Shown here piece after piece: positions 46,510 through 57,067 of a stretch of 64,000 bases of DNA. Both the position numbers and the translations under genes were made by a program. Position 1 is the first letter of the stretch. Every line of letters starts with the position of its first letter. The stretch is from Bugulina stolonifera (lineage: Eukaryota > Bryozoa > Gymnolaemata > Cheilostomatida > Bugulidae): contig OW285190.1 of NCBI GenBank assembly GCA_935421135.1, positions 11,542,501 through 11,606,500 of the forward strand. Direction: 5' to 3'. Below the pieces are notes generated by a model, which had not been told where the DNA came from, ran no database searches, and was given only the letters and a program-made list of their open reading frames with translations.

Positions 46510-48140
46510 TCTTTTTTAAGTACCAGGTCTGGAACAGACATTGGTGATCATGTCTTGCCACTCACTCTTCAGATCAGCCTTTCTCATGAAATTTATGTCT
46601 CCTTGCTTAATGTTACCTCCTGATATCCAGTTATTCCAACTATCTATGTATTTTACTCTTTGTGTGCCTCTGCTACGCTTACCCTCGATTGCTCCCGTTA
46701 AAGTAAGATGTTCCAGACCTTTCTGTCGATATACATGACTCATAAATTGTAGTTGCCTCTTTCTTATTGTTCTTAATAATGATCTTTCAACATTTGCTTG
46801 GATTAACACTGCTCATTTGTTTTCTTCTCTTTCCAGTATTTTCTCAATATTCTTCTGATGAACCACATTTCTGTCTTCGAGTAGTCTCTCCATTTCCTTA
46901 TTAAGTGTCCAATTTTCACTGCCATACAAAAGTGTTGATCACACATAGGTTTTTAGTACTCTAAACTTTGTTGATGTTCAGATAGCTCTGTTAGCAGGGC
47001 TTAAAGTGTAAAAATTTTTTTACAGGAACGCATCAACATTACATGACTTTCACTATCAAACAGTATTATTTGTTCAAACAACTTCGCCTGCAAATAGAGG
47101 CATTTTTATGTATATTTTGTTGCATAAATTTAAACACAGATTCATTCATTCATTCGGATATATCTGGCTAAATTCTAAGAAGTAGCACATCAATAAGATG
47201 TTTTTACAACAAATATGTTTTATCAACTCCTGTTTTCTGTGTGTAAACAAATATTTAATAAATATAATAGTTATATCTACATTTCTGTTTAGATGAGTGA
47301 TAATGAGCCAGTGTTCAAAGTGGAACAAATGAGGTGGGCACACAGTGCTTGCAGAAAATGTTTGAGAAATTTAGAGTTGTCTCCCTTGTTTCCCCGTCAA
47401 TATCTAAAATGTTGTGTATTTTTGGGTAAACAGTAGTACTTTAGACCTTCTAATATAAAAATGTCTGCCACACATATTATCACCTAATTCTCATGTGTTA
47501 ACTTGTAAAGGATATTAATATCGAAATGAAAAATACTTTAGACACCCATTTAATTAACCTATTAAATTGACTAGGTTAGCGACTTTTCAACGTCTGGGGC
47601 GAGGGCGGTCTGACTGGTTGTAGTTAGTAAGGGAGCAACACCTTTACTAAAACAACTAGTAGACTAGCTAATGTACTAACAGGCTTCCAACTATGACTGA
47701 AAAGATAGCCAAATAAAAATGCAATTGGAACGCGATCCTGTAAGAACAGCTCTAATAAATTCTTACCAGAACGGCGTTCCGGTGCTCCGGTGCGTTCTGG
47801 TACACTTTAAACCCTGTCTGTTAGACATAATTGGCTGTAACTTGGTGAAGCTGTCTTTAGCTATTCCAATTCGTCTCTTTATTTCAGTTATACATTTACC
47901 ATCCAATCCAATTATGTATCCAAGATATTTAAATTTTCTAACCTGTTAGATTATCTCTCCATCGCTTTCTAGCCTACATGTAGGGTTTATGCCCTTTCTT
48001 GATATTACCATGCATTCTGTTTTCTTCACATTTAGAGACAGGCCTTTATTGTTACTTTCTGATACAACAATATTTAGCAGAACTTGTAGGTCTTCTTCAG
48101 AGCCTGCAGTGCATACTCGTACATTGATAGGACAACCCAA
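46510..48140 (-). pseudogene. Non-LTR retrotransposon reverse transcriptase relic
   Basis: Minus-strand fragments read in order: NKGLSLNVKKTECMVIS, then FKYLGYIIGLDGKC..EIKRRIGIAK, then (after an inserted hAT element) LLYGSENWTLNKEMERLLE, then IRKRQLQFMSHVYRQKGLE..LTG.IEGKRSRGTQR. This is the C-terminal part of the RT ORF of RTE/CR1-like LINEs. Stops and frameshifts interrupt it. Confidence 0.85.
46995..47816. mobile_element. Non-autonomous hAT element inside the LINE relic
   Basis: 822 bp starting CAGGGCTTAAAGTGTA and ending TACACTTTAAACCCTG, flanked by the perfect 8-bp repeat TCTGTTAG (46987-46994 and 47817-47824). The reverse transcriptase reading resumes on either side. It contains a fragment (about 47314-47345) of the CAGTGTTCAAAGTGG family. 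Confidence 0.88.
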
Positions 48141-48835
48141 GCAAAAAAAGTTAGTATGGATCTTGAAAGCAACTTACTGCCTCCTGGTGAAAGCTTCTTT
48201 CACCATCATGAATGTATCCTTTACACTATTGAGCCTTGGAATAACTTGCCTCATGAACTTTCCAGAAACAACTGAATAATATATATAGAAATATGCTAAT
48301 GCTGATTAAAGTTTGAAAACTTTTAGTGTTACGTGGCATATAAATGAAATTAGGTATAACTCTATTACATATTTTTTCTAGTATTAGACCTCTGTTTGTG
48401 ATTGGGGTAATCAGGTTGTGAAGTGGCACGTATATAATGGAGTAGCCAAACTCTAGTCTAGATTTATCATGAATAGCCTTGCCTGTGCTCAATTTACTAC
48501 TGGATAACTTAGTGCTACACAGTATTTTGGTATCATTCAGTCTTTTCAGCTTTTTCTCTTGGTTCAAAAACCACGAAATTTCAAAATGCAAACCGAAGCC
48601 GAATGCCGCAATTCCGTATGATTCACTTTTTAAATTCAAATTGCATATGTTCCTTTAGCATGCACATTTCCACCAATGCTGGTGTCACATACGCATGAAT
48701 GTATTATTGTGCCTTTTCAACCTTCATAATCCGATGTCACCATTGCCACACAGACTTATCTGCAACCATCATTGTAACCCAGTGATGATTTGTTGAAGTT
48801 TTATTCAGGCTTTAGTACTTTTACTTGCGTATTAT
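48141..48835. other. Further LINE-like or intron sequence
   Basis: Upstream of the recognisable RT blocks on the minus strand. It may be the earlier part of the same LINE, but no diagnostic motif was found. Confidence 0.35.
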
Positions 48836-49207
48836 TGTAATGACCACGCGCAGCCTCCCGGCTACATAACACTGACTATTATATACTTACCCTTGCATTA
48901 TACCTGCTTGCATCCATGTCTGTGTAGTTGAATGTTATCTGTATACCACTTATATGCATTACTGAGTCATTATACCCTTTTTTATACCCATGTAAAGAGG
49001 CCCGACCTCTCAGAAATACTTGATATTGATTTTGCATATGATCTAGATGATTTTAAGCATCTTCTGTCAAACCCGATCTATTTTGGGTCGGCCCTCGGGC
49101 TTCCGGCCGCCATGTTGTTGTCAATTTCCAGACGACCCTACGTCGTCTTTTTATGACACTACGTCGGCCTTTTTACCGGAACTTCCTCCGGAAGTTCTAT
49201 TACTATA

Positions 49208-49617
49208 AGTAGTATAGTCAGTGCACTTCTAGACAGACACGCACTCATTGACCCCTGTTTTCAACCAATCACAAGCCGGTATTTCCGATTTCAACCAATC
49301 ACAGAAGAGCACAAAAATTTTGCACACGACCTTGCCAAGGTCACCCCAAAATCCCCCCTTCTGATTGGTCGAAAAAACATTTGCACACTTGACCCCGAAC
49401 CCGGCCACGACCCCTTCCCTCCCTCCTTCCCGCCCTCCTCCCCTCCCCCTCCCCCACCTCCCACTCCTCCCCCACTCCCCGCCACCGCCCTCGTCCCGTC
49501 CGCGCCACCGCCGCCCTCACCGCCGCCGCCACCACCGCCCTCACCACCGCCGCCGCCACCGCCGCCACCACCGCCACCGCCGCCACCGCCGCCACCGCCG
49601 CCACCGCCGCCACCACC

Positions 49618-49648
<31 letters not shown>

Positions 49649-50421
49649 TCACCGTCATCACCGCCACCCCTCCTCCACCGCCGCCCACCCTCCCCCCCGC
49701 AACCCCCACTCACCCGAACGACCGATCGTTTGAGGCGGTCAAGCCGCGTCCGCCCACGTTGCGTGCGGCGCCGACCGTACACGTGGAGGCGACGCCGGTG
49801 CCCCGTATCCACCGGGCCAAGCGACTAGGCAGCGGCCCGCCGCTTCTCCTGCGCCCTCCACTCGAAAAGCTTGTGATCTAAGTGAGCGAATTCGGCTGCG
49901 CTTCGCCTACAGCTCTCATTAGCGATAAGAAGAAGTACTACGGAAGGCTTGGTTTCAGCGATAAGAAGAAGTACTACGGAAGGCTTGGTTTATGATGTGC
50001 ATTGCATTGTTAATAAAGAAATGTGTAAAGTCTTGGCTATAAATATACTGATGGGAAGAAGGGTTGTTTCTATGATATACATTGTATTGACAACAAAGAA
50101 CCGTGTGCATGTGTTAAGTCAGCATATATAATGCATTAAATAAACTTTTCGCAATGGTGACAATAGAATGAATAAAAGATTGTGTACACGTGTTAAAACA
50201 CAATTGAAAGAATAAAAGACACATATTTAAAAGAGTATGTCATATCTGTTATTAGCAAGGAAGTCTGTGTGCATGTGTTAAGACAGTGTATATTATACAT
50301 TAGATAAACTTTTCACAATAGTAGCAATAGAATAAATAAAAGGTTGTGTGCATGTGTTAAGTCAGCATTATGTAATATATTAAATAAACTTTTCACAATA
50401 GTAGCAATAGAATAAATAAAA
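49208..50421. repeat. Element 3 left TIR
   Basis: Inverted, nearly identical copy of 58549-59726. The outer part has two ACCAATCACA words and one inverted CCAAT, then a long GCC/GCCACC tract (about 49485-49680) that differs in length between the TIRs. The inner part is AT-rich with tandem units of AATAAACTTTTCACAATAG and CATGTGTTAAGTCAGCA; similar units go on to about 50815. The poly-Gly and poly-Ala ORFs over the GCC tract are compositional. Confidence 0.92.
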
Positions 50422-50987
50422 GATTGAGTGTATGTGTTAAGTCAGCATTATGTAATACATTAAATACACTTTTTACAACACTAGCAATAGAATGAATAAA
50501 AAAGCTACATATGTAAAGGACTATGTCATAGCTATTGTTAGCAAGAAAAGTCTGTGTACATGTGTTAAGGGCAGCATATATAATACATTAAATAAACTTT
50601 TCACAATAGTAGCAATAGAATAAATAAAGATTGTGTACACATGTTGAAATATCATTATGATATGATTTAAACACAATTGAAAGAATAAAAGACACATATG
50701 TAAAGGAGTATGTCATAGCTATTATAGCAAGAGACAGCTGTGTGCATGTGTTAAGTCAGCACATATAATACATTAAATAAACTTTTTACAATAGTAGCAA
50801 TAGAATGTATAAAAGGATGTGTATAAGTGTTAGAATACCATTATATAATAATTTAAAAAATAATTTAAAAAAATCCTCACTGATTTGCTATCACATAAAA
50901 GTAAATGCAGAGGGAATGAGACACTACAGAGAGAGAGAGTGGGAGAAAGAGAGTGGGAGAAAAAAGAAAAAAACTAAAGAAAGATGA

Positions 50988-53900
50988 TTAGAGCTTTTCT
51001 TCACTGACTTGAAGGTAAGCTTCAGCTTGTGCTATTACCTCTCTGTGATACCCATTCTTCTTGAGATGAAAAATGGCAGAGCGGTAATACTCAACTGCTC
51101 CAGAGAAAAAAGATGGGGGGAGTCTGCTTCGATCAACTAGTTCACTGACAGTCTCCTCTTCTATGGGGGTAATAGTGGTGGGGGTATTAAGATTGAGTTC
51201 AGACAAACAAGAAGGAGATTGCGAGCTAAGTAGCTCTCTTCCAAAAGAAAGAGAGGGTGAAGCTAAAGAAAAGGAAGAAGTGGTAGTAGTAGAAGTAGTA
51301 ATAAAAGTAGGTATTGAAAGACTAGTAATTGTATTATTAGATCTTCCAAGAGAAAAAGAGGGTGAATCTAAGAAAAAGAGTGGAGCAGGTGAAGAGGTGG
51401 GAGTAGAAGTAGGTATCGAAACAGTGGTAACTGTATCATCAGATCTTTCAGGAGAATGAGAGGGTGAATGTGAAGAAAAGAGTGGGGGAAAAGAAGCAGT
51501 AGAAGGAGTGGTAGTAATGGTAGTAGTAATAGTAGTAGTTGTAAGAGAAGAAGTAGAGGTGGAAATGTCTCCATTAGTAAGAGAGTTACTGATGGAAGAA
51601 GCATCTGAATCAAAATGATGGTGAGAAGGGAGAGGAAATTGTGAAGAGCACACCCCAGACTTTACAGATCTTTCAGGAGAATGAGAGGGTGAATGTGAAG
51701 AAAAGAGTGGAGGAAAAGAAGTAGTAGAAGGAGTAGTAGTAATAGTAGTAGTTGTAAGAGAAGAAGTAGAGATGGTAATGTCTCCATTAGTAAGAGAGTT
51801 ACTGATGGAAGAAGCATCTGAATCAAAATGATGGTGAGAAGGGAGAGGAAATTGTGAAGAGCACACCCCAGACTTTAAAGAGAATGGAGTAGTAGACATC
51901 CCCTTAAAGAAGGGAGGGTATACTACCCCACCAACAGTTGTTGGAGTGTATGCGGGGATGAGTATTTTGGAAGGTGGAGAGTGACCAGTGACCCTTTGCA
52001 AAAAGGATATGGTCTTTTTTAATGAATAGATATCGGTTAGAAAGCGTGTGTTGAATGAGATGTGTCGGTGACAGGGCTTTCCATCAATATGATGATTAGA
52101 TGGAAAGTTGTAGTGTCTATTCATCCCCTCATCATCTACTGTTATGTGATAGCAAAAACAGATTCGGAGCAAAAAATGTTGTTGAATGTGGACACCTCGT
52201 CGGTGCCCAACATTCTTATTGCATAAAAAGCAGGGGTCGTCCGATTCAAATGGCTTTGTTAGTGACATCTCCAGTCTTCTTTTTGTCTCATCACTAACAA
52301 AGACATAGAATCTTAGACCCCCCTTACATATCGGCTTTGCTCTGAGTCCTAAAAAAGAAAGAAAATAACAAGAATAAGTGAGAGAGAACATATGACTTAC
52401 TTGTAAATCAGAAAAAAAAAAAAAGATTCTAAATAGACAAATAGATAGCAGATCATTCTTACCTATATCCATCCCATCTACTCCCCCACAGTCCTCAAAT
52501 AAAGCAATTTCTTCTTCACCTAGTTCTGTTTCTTTTTCATTCTATAATGTAAATAAAATGTGCAGAGACTAATTAACAAACTACATTAACATAGTCAGTG
52601 TTCGAAGTGGAACAAATGAGGTGGGTACACGGTACCTACCTGCAATCTTAGGACCTTTCCTAAAGGGTGCATTAGTCACTCAGAAGCTGCAGATCATAAT
52701 TAGAAGTTGTTCTCCCATTTAAGCAAGACAAAACAAGGGAGGACAATTTCTAATTATGGTTGATAGCTAATGAGTAACCTCATTACACAGAGTACATGGT
52801 ACCAATGAATGTAGACCATTCCTTATATTTTAAACTACTGAGTGTGCTTTGTGTCCTTCAATTTTGTATTACTGCTGCATTGATTGTAAGAATGAATAGA
52901 TCTACATTATTTAAAACACGACAACTCCCCTTATCTTTTTTTCACTGTAATAAAAGTACATGTAGTCAAAGAGAAAACAACTTCTTTATTTATTACAAAA
53001 TGCTGAGCTACAACATTTCACAGTTGTATATTTTGTCAAAAGTATATAAACACAAACAACAACAGCATGTAACTGCAACTGTATGAAAACTACAGTAATT
53101 CAACAAAACAGCTATGACATTGACATCAACATTAGAGAAGGGAAGGAGTTGAAGTTTATCAACAAAATTATAATAAACAAAAGTATTATACAATAAAATA
53201 CATGTATTTCCCTTGCCACAACCTACCTGTAGACTTTAATATATAACACCAGTAACGTTATTTGAACAACAGCTATAAGGAAAAGGTAAAAGGTTGAAGC
53301 CTATAAAACATACATACCTGTGTAAAGGAGTTTCACCAATTTATCTAGGATATATACATGTACTACTCACTGGGTTTTCTCTAATATTATTATAATTTTG
53401 TTAATTTAAGGAATTTATCTGTGGGAGCTGTCAGGTCTTGCATCAAATCCATGAAAACACCAGGCCCTGACTGGGGTTTGAACCAATGGTCTCTACAGTG
53501 CCTAATCGCCTAGAAAAGTGAACAGAAGACATTGCCACAACACCAGTACAGCAATGTTAGAAAAAGACAGCTTCACCAGCGAGCAGTAGATATGAAAAAT
53601 ATAAATTAGGGTATTATTTCTGCAAAATTAAATTCCTCACCAGCTTCCTTTGGATCACTAAACACTGTATTCCAAGTATCCTCACCACTTGTGACAACAT
53701 CTTCCAAAAATGCTAAATGTTTTATAAATTGGCAGCACTAGTAAAAACTGGCCTCAAAGTTAAATCCATGGCCGAATATAACCTTAGCAAGAAATACCAA
53801 ATCATACTGACAGTAAATTCAATGTAAACTAAAAATATAGTATTGCCTAAAAAGACTATTCAGCTACCTAAAATACTCGACAAACTATCATGCATGTAGG

Positions 53901-56136
53901 TTACTAGGCAGCATGCAAGTACACTAATAGACAGCATGCAAGTACACTAATAGGCAGCATACAACTTCATTACCTGTGGTCTCTTGTGGACTTCTGAAAG
54001 CAATGAATCACCTCAATACAACAAAAATAGAGAATACAAACAAAACGATTACTTTAATTGCGGTCAACCAGTGAAACCAAGCTCAATCCAAATACATAGT
54101 TTCTCCTAGTACCATCTAGACTAAACAGTGACAGGATTCTTCTTAGCTCTCTGTGAATTTCAATTTGTCATAACCTCATTCTTTGCCTCACTTACTAAAC
54201 TTGGAAGTAGTTTGCAGTAGTAGAGCAATACCTACAACTGTTGAAATTCAATACTTAAACTATGTGCAAAAACAAATAGTATTCCTACCTATTCTAGAAT
54301 AAAAATATCAACGTTAGATTAAAATATTTTATATAAAACAATACAACAATTGCTATATTATTTACATTAAATATTCGATACAATAATGATCATTAAATAT
54401 AAATTAATTATCTAATTCCCTGTTCTATTAAAAACGATTTATTTCTATTCTATATTTTAATTGTTATTTATTGAATATCGACTCTTGTTCTTGTGACAAT
54501 CCAGTAAGCAATATATTTATTTATACTTGATGTAGGCGTATTGCTACAACAATTATTATCAAAATAATTTATTTCATATAAAAATTGATGAAAATATAAA
54601 TAATTATGGTTATCATTATGATATGATTACTATTTGATTATCTAATTCTATTGATTCACTTCTAATTCTATTATTTATAATAATCACTATAATAAATAAT
54701 TATTTATTTTTTTTATATAATTAATATAATGTTTGATTTATTATTTATATGTTATATTATTGAATGCAGATTCTTTCTCTAGTGATAATCTAACAAATAC
54801 AAATATTTATGTTATTGTTATATACAACATCATGGATGATCATATTTATTAAATAATTATTAATATAATATTTATTTTTAATTTTTGTATTTTATATTTT
54901 ATTAGCAAAGTAATAAAAATACAACTATCTCCGATATTTATCACTCAATCAAACGTCAAATTTCAATAGAGTACAACAATTAACTTTTGAGATTTAGGTT
55001 TAGAGCTAAAAAAACTTTTAGATTCAACTGTTTGGCCACTGTCCTTATCAAAAAGTTTTCATGGCTCTGCAAACGCATTCGGAAAGCTGAAAATACTAAA
55101 GAAAGTGGAACCCATATTCAAGTCCTATGAAACCATTGATTCAATGACTAACTTTGTTAGTAAAGCAGAAGGATTTATTTGTGTGCAGGTTGCTGGTCCA
55201 AGCTACTATAAACTTACTTTGACATTTCGGGATTGACCTAACACGCTGTTATCAAACAAACGATCGCTAGATTAGAGGGAAATTTTACGATCAGCAGTCA
55301 CTCAGCAACCAGTAAACCTATTTCGATTGCGAAAACTGCCGTATCTTCAGCAAAACTAGTCAATTACCATGAGGGTACACGCCTGCTGACAGTGTACCCA
55401 CCAAAAGTGAGGTGGGTACACGCCGTATACTCCCGTATAACCACAATTCGAACACTGAACATAGTCATTTGTAATATATGGTTTTTGAAGAATTTGATGA
55501 AAAAACTAGCACTCTAAGTACTAAGCAAGTCTACTAAAGTTACTAAAGAAAGAAACACTACAGTGGTATAACCACTTATAATAAAGTTTCTAAGCTCTGG
55601 TCACACTGATTGTAGTATAGACAGAGCAGATCTCTACACACATGCTCTCATGTTGAGAATCAAAACAGTTTAATATATAAGCTTACAACGTTTTTAAGCC
55701 CTGGACATACCAAAGGAGAATTATACCACTACTAAAATATAATTAGCCCCAATGTTAACTCAAATGAGTAAGTTCATATTAAAATACATATTAAAATAGC
55801 TAGGATGTACTAGTATAGCCAGTACAAGTGGTAATAAACTGTTTTGATACTTATTACACTACTAGTGGTATAACTACTCATATTGAAAATAAATCTCACC
55901 ACATATAAAGCTTCTAAGCTCCGGTCACACAAATTGTAGTATAGACAGATCAGATCTCTACATACTTGCTCTCATGTTGAGAATCAAAACAGTTTAATAC
56001 ATAAGCTTACAAAGTTTCTAAGCTCTGGTCATACCAAGGGAGTATTATATCACTACTAAAATAGAATTAGTCCCAATGTTAACTCAAATGAGTAAATTCA
56101 TACTAAAATACATATTAAAATAAGTTTACTCACCAT
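50988..56136 (-). CDS. Element 3 Ser/Thr-rich protein of unknown function
   Basis: Minus-strand exons: an ATG alone at 56134-56136 directly before a GTGAGT donor, 52463-52541, and 50988-52348. Phases join to an intact frame of about 480 aa. The N-terminus is acidic (NEKETELGEEEIALFED). A 120-residue Cys/His-containing region follows (SDDPCFLCNKNVGHRR..., CFCYH). The middle is Ser/Thr/Pro-rich with a duplicated about 80-residue block, each copy starting KSGVCSSQFPLPSHHHFDSD and ending SSHSPSHSPERS. The C-terminus is predicted helical (AVEYYRSAIFHLKKNGY). I do not recognise the family. The first intron contains a hAT element. Exon structure is supported by splice sites and phase only. Confidence 0.65.
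53437..53550 (-). repeat. tRNA-derived SINE inside the hAT element
   Basis: Minus-strand B box GGTTCAAACCCC with CAGTCAGGGCCTGGTGTTTTCATG, as in the SINE at 28866-28985. The A box region (TACTGGTGTTGTGGCAATG) is diverged. Confidence 0.6.
54991..55236 (+). CDS. Unassigned open frame inside the hAT element
   Basis: 81 codons between stops, with no ATG at its start. The sequence has protein-like composition (HGSANAFGKLKILKKVEP, NFVSKAEGFICVQVAGPSYY) unlike the AT-rich surroundings. It could be a captured host exon or a relic of the element's own protein. No family was recognised and the evidence is weak. Confidence 0.25.
   Translation, partial: DLGLELKKLLDSTVWPLSLSKSFHGSANAFGKLKILKKVEPIFKSYETIDSMTNFVSKAEGFICVQVAGPSYYKLTLTFRD
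55585..56110. repeat. Direct duplication of about 315 bp carrying terminus-like sequence
   Basis: Two direct copies (from about 55585 and from about 55905) share TAAGCTC.GGTCACAC..ATTGTAGTATAGACAG..CAGATCTCTACA. The core TGTAGTATAGACAGAGCAGATCTCTACAC closely resembles the left end of element 2 (AGTAGTATAGTCAGAGAAGATCTACAC). Confidence 0.7.
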
Positions 56137-56309
56137 ATTAATTGTTGAGTGATGTTGATTCAGAGAAATTAGTAAATATCCACAGAGTTGCAAGTCTTTA
56201 CTAGGTGGTTGAGTGGTAATGATAAAAATCCTCTCTCACGCTTGCTTTTATGGAAATCTCTGTCCAATCAGAAGTGATTTGGCTTTTTTTAGTCTGATTT
56301 ATTGCATCC

Positions 56310-56930
56310 CGATGTGATTCGATGTAACCCGATGTAACCCGATGTAACCCGATGTAACCCGATGTAACCCGATGTAACCCGATGTAACCCGATGTAACCC
56401 GATGTAACCCGATGTGTTTTTGACCTCCCCGATGTGTTTTCGACTTCCCCCGATGTGATTCGATGTGTCTCGATGTGTTTTCGACCTCCCCCGATGTGAT
56501 TCGATGTGTCCCGATGTGTTTTCGACTTTCCCCGATGTGACCCGATGTAACCCGATGTAACCCGATGTAACCCGATGTAACCCGATGTAACCCGATGTGT
56601 TTTTTACCTCCCCCGATGTGTTTTCGACCTTCCCCGATGTGATTCGATGTGTTTTCGACCTCCCCCGATGTGATTCGATGTGACCCGATGTGTTTTCGAC
56701 CTCCCCCGATGTGTTTTCGACCTCCCCCGATGTGTTTTCGACCTCCCCCGATGTGATTCGATGTGTCCCGATGTGTTTTCGACCTCCCTCGATGTGTCCC
56801 GATGTGTTTTCGACCTCCCCCAATGTGTTTTCGACCTTTCCCGATGTGTTTCGATGTTTCCCTATGCGTTTTCGATCTTTCCCGATGTGATTCGATGCAC
56901 TCTGATGTGTTTCCAATGCGCTCCAATGTA
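56310..56930. repeat. Element 3 central array: CCCGATGTAA and CCGATGTGTTTTCGACCT units
   Basis: Perfect decamer runs of CCCGATGTAA (56326-56410, 56533-56600) alternate with 20-bp CCCGATGTGTTTTCGACCTC units. All are in one orientation. It lies between the start regions of the two divergent genes, as in elements 1 and 2. ORFs reading TSGEVEN or HRVTSGY are artefacts. Confidence 0.95.
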
Positions 56931-56973
56931 TATGCTGTTAGCCAATCAGCTTTATTTGTATCTTTTTATTCAC

Positions 56974-56982
56974 TATATAAAG
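56974..56982 (+). promoter_or_regulatory. TATA box for the IkappaB-like gene
   Basis: TATATAAAG lies about 45 bp past the array and about 90 bp before the ATG at 57068, after a CCAATCAGC word at 56942. Confidence 0.65.
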
Positions 56983-57067
56983 AGAGGTGGAAACAGTAGT
57001 TTAGTTAACTCTTTCTAGCTCCAGTCTGTTCTTAATAGAAATTAAAGAAGGTTAGCACACAAATAGC

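Larger units (their letters stand above)
52596..55457. mobile_element. 2.9-kb hAT-type element inside element 3
   Basis: Ends CAGTGTTCGAAG...TTCGAACACTG with GAGGTGGGTACAC just inside each end, flanked by the perfect 8-bp repeat AACATAGT (52588-52595 and 55458-55465). No full transposase was seen. It contains a SINE (53437-53550), very AT-rich sequence (54300-54900) and a short ORF (54991-55236). End fragments of the family also occur at 32446 and 47314. Confidence 0.88.

Noticed and set aside
49291..49812. Poly-Gly, poly-Ala and His/Arg-rich ORFs (also 59123-59593)
   Set aside because: They arise from the GCC/GGC tract in the TIRs; lengths differ between TIRs and all frames are open.
56201..56926. 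205-241 aa minus-strand ORFs of the TSGEVEN/HRVTSGY type
   Set aside because: Artefact of the central array of element 3; the real gene starts downstream at 56136.
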